Source: Paenibacillus paridis (GTDB taxonomy: Bacteria > Bacillota > Bacilli > Paenibacillales > Paenibacillaceae). Taken from it: a stretch of DNA of 64,000 nucleotides. Both the position numbers and the translations under genes were made by a program. This document shows positions 60,731 through 64,000 of this stretch, in pieces (the stretch's first letter is position 1; every line of letters starts with the position of its first letter). The stretch is taken from positions 1,736,001 to 1,800,000 of the forward strand of contig NZ_VCIX01000092.1 in assembly GCF_006345825.1 (NCBI RefSeq). Reading direction: 5' to 3'. The notes under the pieces are model-generated. The model ran no database searches, had not been told where the DNA came from, and saw nothing but the letters and a program-made list of their open reading frames with translations.

Positions 60731-60757
60731 AAAAAAACCGCGCTGCGAGAGCACGGT
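60731..60757 (-). terminator. Leader terminator 1 of the MutS2-like gene
   Basis: ACCGTGCT-CTCGC-AGCGCGGT stem (one G-U pair) followed by T7. Both leader terminators end in the same 13 bases, TTTTTTTATGCCC. Confidence 0.8.
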
Positions 60758-60844
60758 GATTGGGCCGCTGTCGAATCGCTACAGGCGGAAATCCTCATGT
60801 CCTTAACTCTTGGCGCCAGATCACGAAATAGAGCCTTGCCGCTT

Positions 60845-60875
60845 GGTGCATTTCGCACCTTACGATAATCGCAAG
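60845..60875 (-). other. Two adjacent hairpins after the leader ORF
   Basis: CTTGCGA-TTA-TCGTAAG (60859-60875, one G-U) and GGTGC-GAAAT-GCACC (60845-60859) follow each other about 28 bases after the leader ORF stop, where a ribosome at the stop could affect folding. Confidence 0.5.
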
Positions 60876-60902
60876 ACCATTAGTCATCTGACCATATCCA
60901 AT

Positions 60903-60929
60903 TTATGAGTTAAAGACACCAGCAAACAT
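60903..60929 (-). CDS. Leader peptide of the MutS2-like gene
   Basis: An 8-codon ORF, MFAGVFNS, with AAAGGGG exactly 8 nt before its ATG. The combination of strong ribosome binding site, very short hydrophobic peptide and downstream hairpins is typical of leader ORFs that sense macrolide-, lincosamide- or phenicol-stalled ribosomes. I cannot match the peptide to a known leader. Confidence 0.55.
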   Translation of the reverse strand: MFAGVFNS

Positions 60930-60979
60930 TAAAATTTCCCCTTTAAGCGTAATCATAATCTAAATAAGGTTACACCCTT

Positions 60980-61009
60980 AATGTACAAAAAAGGCAAGCT
61001 TGTTGTCAA
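60980..61009 (-). promoter_or_regulatory. Promoter of MutS2-like gene leader
   Basis: TTGACA (61004-61009), 18-nt spacer and TACATT (60980-60985) on the minus strand, just after the stop of the MBL-fold gene. Confidence 0.65.
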
Positions 61010-61034
61010 GTTTGTTTTTTCCATAACTCAGCTC

Positions 61035-61811
61035 TTAAATTTCTATGTGCATACCGGTAACAGCAAGCTGGAGCTGTTCTGGCAGCCCATAATCCTTGCC
61101 AGCATCAATGTCATGGGACATATGGGTGAGAACCGTATGCTTAGGCTTCCACTTGTTGATCAAGTCAATCGCTTCAACCACATCATATACTGATCTTGTT
61201 TCATACGCGAATGGCTCATGATAGAAGCTTGTTCCGAGTATGAGAAGATCCAGATTGGCAAGCGGCTTTTGCTGCTCATCGGTCAACCCAATAGAGTCAG
61301 AGCAATAAACCCATTTGAAGCCGGTATCACGATGCTCAAACCGAAAGGCATAGGCGTACCCATTCTTGCCATGATGGACGCGCCAGCTGGCTGCCATCCA
61401 CTTCCCTATGCTGACCGGTTCATCAAAGGTTTGAAAATGAATATGATTGCTTAGCCATGGAAACCGGTCCAGAATTTCCAAAATCACTTCAGAAGGGGCG
61501 TATGCCGAGCCCTTCTTCTTCTGCCAGCGACAAGCATCCGCCCACTCAACCAAGCCGCCAATATGGTCGAAATGCGCATGCGTGATTAGAAGAGTATCAA
61601 TTTCTCTTAAATTGGCCGCTTCCAGCTGCTCACCGAAATCCGGTCCGCAATCTATCCATACGTTGCCTGCTTCTTCGTCCCATATGTGCAGCGAGGATCG
61701 CAAGCGCCGGTTCAAGCCTGTTTCCCGTGCTTCCGAGCATACATCGCAGTCACAATAAATACGGGGAACGCCCATCGAGTCTCCCGTTCCTCTAAAAATA
61801 AGCCGGGTCAT
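61035..61811 (-). CDS. MBL-fold metallohydrolase, PhnP-like
   Basis: 258 residues. The metal motif THAHFDHIGGL is near residue 76, further His in HHGKNGYAYAF and HMSHDIDAG, and an N-terminal zinc site IYCDCDVCSEA typical of PhnP phosphodiesterases. PhnP hydrolyses ribosyl 1,2-cyclic phosphate in phosphonate breakdown; no phosphonate genes are here, so another cyclic nucleotide or phosphate ester may be the substrate. Its ATG overlaps the acetyltransferase stop. Confidence 0.85.
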   Translation of the reverse strand: MTRLIFRGTGDSMGVPRIYCDCDVCSEARETGLNRRLRSSLHIWDEEAGNVWIDCGPDFGEQLEAANLREIDTLLITHAHFDHIGGLVEWADACRWQKKKGSAYAPSEVILEILDRFPWLSNHIHFQTFDEPVSIGKWMAASWRVHHGKNGYAYAFRFEHRDTGFKWVYCSDSIGLTDEQQKPLANLDLLILGTSFYHEPFAYETRSVYDVVEAIDLINKWKPKHTVLTHMSHDIDAGKDYGLPEQLQLAVTGMHIEI

Positions 61812-62482
61812 AGCGGATGAAGCTCAAGTGTACCTGAAGTGCGAATTTGTTCCATCATGCGCAGCCATTCAGCAGGCTTGTTCGGCAATGCGGAATAGTA
61901 GCCCTCCAAAAACTCAGCTACTAGCGATGCATCGATTGCAGACAGCTCTTCGTCCTTTGGCAGGAAGCACAAATCAAGCTCTGCAACCGCTTGGCCCTCA
62001 TGATCCCATGACGGATGAACGTAGCTGACGCCAATCCGTTTATAGCCGATATGGGACAATACTTCTCGGCGGACATAGGGATTCATGGGTGAGACTCCGC
62101 CAAACGAATGCTCTTCAGCGCGGTAAGGATCGTATACTTCAGCGAACATACCGATTGGCGTTGTTCCCGATTGCTGCGCAAGTTTCTCCAAATCACGTTC
62201 TCGGTTACGCAGCAAGAAACGTCCGATACCGAGCGAAGGCTTGCCGATAATCGTAAAATCGGTCATTGCTACGCGCATGTCGGGGTAATAACGGTATTCG
62301 GTTGAACCGACCACTTCACCTTCATGGATCGCAACATAGACGTGAATCGTGGGATCTTCAAGAGGTTCCTTCCACAATTCGTAAGCCAATACCTCTTCGG
62401 GCGGGAAAATCGTTTGCAATAGTTTATGTAAAGCGCCAAAGTATTGATCTTCAATGGAGCAAATACGATGATAAATAAGCAT
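61808..62482 (-). CDS. GNAT-like acetyltransferase
   Basis: 224 residues. The GNAT core is recognisable from IHVYVAIHEGEVVGSTEYRY and TIIGKPSLGIGRFLLRNRER, a degenerate acetyl-CoA loop. FGGVSPMNPYVRREVLSHIGYKRI and a longer helical C-terminus set it apart from small GNATs. It follows the second acetyltransferase by 14 bases. Substrate unknown. Confidence 0.7.
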   Translation of the reverse strand: MLIYHRICSIEDQYFGALHKLLQTIFPPEEVLAYELWKEPLEDPTIHVYVAIHEGEVVGSTEYRYYPDMRVAMTDFTIIGKPSLGIGRFLLRNRERDLEKLAQQSGTTPIGMFAEVYDPYRAEEHSFGGVSPMNPYVRREVLSHIGYKRIGVSYVHPSWDHEGQAVAELDLCFLPKDEELSAIDASLVAEFLEGYYSALPNKPAEWLRMMEQIRTSGTLELHPL

Positions 62483-62496
62483 ATAGCATATCTCCT

Positions 62497-63156
62497 TTAT
62501 TTAAATGGATTGCGCCATTCCATCATGGCAGCGCAGTTTCTTGATTCCTCATCATCCAAATAATGATGTGCAACACCCACTGGCATGCGGCCGCATCTGA
62601 GCAAGAAGGTGATGACCGGGTCTTTCAAATCACCCGTAATCACCTTCTCCAAATACTCTTCAGGCGACATTGCTTCTGCATAAGCCCCATAACCCGGCAT
62701 ACGCCCTCCGCCAAGCAGCCTGTTCAATCCCAGATACACAACGGTTTCGTACATCGTTTGCATAAGCCATTTGCCGATCCCTGATTTTCGATATTCAGGG
62801 ATCACGCATATATCCACCACATACAAAGTGTCTCCGCTTGGATTGTGATTGCGGATATATCCGCTGCCGGAGATAGTCTCCCAGTCATGGGCATGGCCGT
62901 AATCGTTCATATTCACAAGCAAGCCAGTCATGGAACCAATCAATCGGCCATCAACTTCCGCGCATAAAGCGCCAGCGGCAAAACGGGAGACATGCTCAGA
63001 CAATTGCTCCTTGTTCCACCATAGCTCCGAAGGATAAGGCGGTGGAAAGCTCACGCTCTGCACTTCAATCATGGCTTCAAAATCATGCTGGTTATAATTG
63101 CGAATGATGGTTTTGACCGGTTTTCCGTCAACAATCAAATAAAGCTCTTTGCGCAT
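62497..63156 (-). CDS. GNAT N-acetyltransferase
   Basis: 219 residues from the ATG at 63156 (MRKELYLIVDGKPVKTII); an ATG seven codons upstream has no ribosome binding site. Motif A is VVDICVIPEYRKSGIGKWLM near residue 110, followed by GGGRMPGYGAYAEAMSPEEY. Similar acetyltransferase domains are found fused to nitrilases in other bacteria; here the nitrilase is encoded by the gene immediately upstream, 25 bases away. Confidence 0.8.
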   Translation of the reverse strand: MRKELYLIVDGKPVKTIIRNYNQHDFEAMIEVQSVSFPPPYPSELWWNKEQLSEHVSRFAAGALCAEVDGRLIGSMTGLLVNMNDYGHAHDWETISGSGYIRNHNPSGDTLYVVDICVIPEYRKSGIGKWLMQTMYETVVYLGLNRLLGGGRMPGYGAYAEAMSPEEYLEKVITGDLKDPVITFLLRCGRMPVGVAHHYLDDEESRNCAAMMEWRNPFK

Positions 63157-63181
63157 GGCTACCCGCCTCTCCACCATGATT

Positions 63182-64000
63182 TTACGATTTCCAATCTGGA
63201 TACAGATCCGTACGGCGGTCGCGCCAGGTCGTTACGGACCCTTTCGCCCGCACTTCCTCCAGTAGTGCCAAATCTAGGTCAGCTACGACGAGCATATCGT
63301 CATTGATGATCCCCTCACTCAAGATGCCTGCTGGCGGGAACGGTATATCATTTGGCGCGATAATGGCAGCCTGACCGAAGTTTGCACGCATCAGATCAAC
63401 TTTCCGAAGCGAACCGACCGTACCGGTTGTTACGATGTAAACCTGATTCTCGACCGCTCTCGCATGACAGCAATATCTAACCCGGTAGAAGCCGTGGCGA
63501 TCATCGGTACAGGAAGGACAGAAAATGACGTCCGCTCCTTTTGATCGCGCCATTCTTACAATTTCAGGAAATTCAATATCGTAACAGGTGAGCATTGCAA
63601 TCGTGCCATAAGCAGTCTCAAATACCTCAAGGCCCTCGCCTGCGGACATGTTCCATCCTTCTACCTCAGACGGCGTAATATGTATTTTGTGCTGCACATC
63701 AATTTTTCCATCGGGGTGAAAAAGATGTGCCGCGTTGCGAAGGCTTCCGTCTATGGTTTGAATGACATGCGTCCCGCCAATGATATAGACGTTATATTCA
63801 GCTGCAAGACTACTGAACAATTCTAAGTACTGCTCCGTAAAATCAGGAAGCTTATGAATGGGGAGAGCATTCCCCTGCTCATCTCCGATCGACATCAGCT
63901 GAGTCGTTAGAAACTCAGGGAACAAAATAAACTGAACCCCATACTCCGAGGCATTTCGTACATAATGAGCAACTTGCTCTGCGAATTGCTCAAATGTACT
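63182..64000 (-). CDS. Nitrilase-superfamily carbon-nitrogen hydrolase, N-terminus beyond window
   Basis: The frame is open to the right edge, so the N-terminus is missing. The catalytic triad is visible: Glu in FILFPEFLTTQ, Lys in IDVQHKIHITPSE and Cys in AMLTCYDIEFPE. The enzyme hydrolyses an amide or nitrile; the branch often fused to a GNAT domain fits the neighbours. No sequence upstream is available to fix the start. Confidence 0.9.
   Translation of the reverse strand, partial: STFEQFAEQVAHYVRNASEYGVQFILFPEFLTTQLMSIGDEQGNALPIHKLPDFTEQYLELFSSLAAEYNVYIIGGTHVIQTIDGSLRNAAHLFHPDGKIDVQHKIHITPSEVEGWNMSAGEGLEVFETAYGTIAMLTCYDIEFPEIVRMARSKGADVIFCPSCTDDRHGFYRVRYCCHARAVENQVYIVTTGTVGSLRKVDLMRANFGQAAIIAPNDIPFPPAGILSEGIINDDMLVVADLDLALLEEVRAKGSVTTWRDRRTDLYPDWKS

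Noticed and set aside
60595..61034. T-box or known metabolite riboswitch upstream of the MutS2-like gene
   Set aside because: I looked for the T-box GGGTGGTACCGCG and for TPP, SAM, lysine, cobalamin, guanidine and purine signatures and found none. The leader ORF plus terminators explains the region better.
1..64000. tRNA, rRNA, CRISPR arrays, insertion sequences, prophage
   Set aside because: No cloverleaf, rRNA segment, spaced direct repeats or transposase was found. The only recombinase is the XerS-like gene, which has no phage neighbours.

Overview
The window looks like chromosome from a mid-GC endospore-forming Firmicute close to Paenibacillus. The grounds are a SleB-type spore cortex hydrolase, a bacillithiol-disulfide reductase (YpdA), a Spo0F-like receiver, a YdjO-type cold-inducible zinc protein, the pdhABCD operon, Bacillus-type LexA and Fur boxes, strong GGAGG ribosome binding sites and frequent GTG/TTG starts. 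Most genes lie on the minus strand. I see no rRNA, tRNA, insertion sequence, prophage or CRISPR array. Family calls come from motif recognition by eye; no database was searched.

Layout. 1-7900: partial SRPBCC gene, DCC thiol oxidoreductase, a two-component pair, ydjO, a lactonase, a glyoxalase-fold protein, a FrnE-type DsbA oxidoreductase, sleB and a divergent NAD(P)-binding protein. 8.0-13.1 kb: an XerS-like recombinase, then a heterodimeric ABC exporter pair read from a long leader with a 37-codon ORF and an intrinsic terminator (bmrB-like attenuation). 13.1-14.9 kb: a conserved unknown protein and bacillithiol-disulfide reductase. 15-27.7 kb: an accessory-looking block with a peptide/opine-type ABC importer, two DszA/NtaA-type flavin monooxygenases, an SfnB/DszC-type acyl-CoA-dehydrogenase-fold enzyme, an M20 amidohydrolase, a CMD/AhpD-fold protein and a LysR regulator, probably for organosulfur scavenging.

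27.8-33.9 kb: one tightly spaced minus-strand run (MOSC, phosphotransferase, YdjC deacetylase, MoxR, DUF58, DUF4129). 34-39.9 kb: amino-acid permease, membrane-anchored Spo0F-like receiver, DUF3298 protein, acetyltransferase, orphan ABC ATPase, a small gene behind two LexA boxes, an unlisted 45-codon gene and a HAD phosphatase. 39.9-47.6 kb: topoisomerase III, a membrane-anchored glucosaminidase-like protein, gltD, dfrA-thyA and an acyl-CoA thioesterase. 47.7-52.6 kb: pdhABCD. 52.8-58.5 kb: an esterase, TRIC channel plus low-molecular-weight phosphatase, thiamine pyrophosphokinase, and a Fur-controlled AraC/binding-protein pair for siderophore iron.

58.6-64 kb: a Smr-less MutS2-like ATPase behind a roughly 390-nt leader, then a nitrilase, two acetyltransferases and a PhnP-like metallohydrolase in one operon. 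The most notable signal is that MutS2-like leader: promoter, an 8-codon ORF with a strong ribosome binding site, a string of hairpins and two successive intrinsic terminators. This is the architecture of antibiotic-responsive ribosome-mediated attenuators, here in front of a relative of a ribosome-rescue ATPase.
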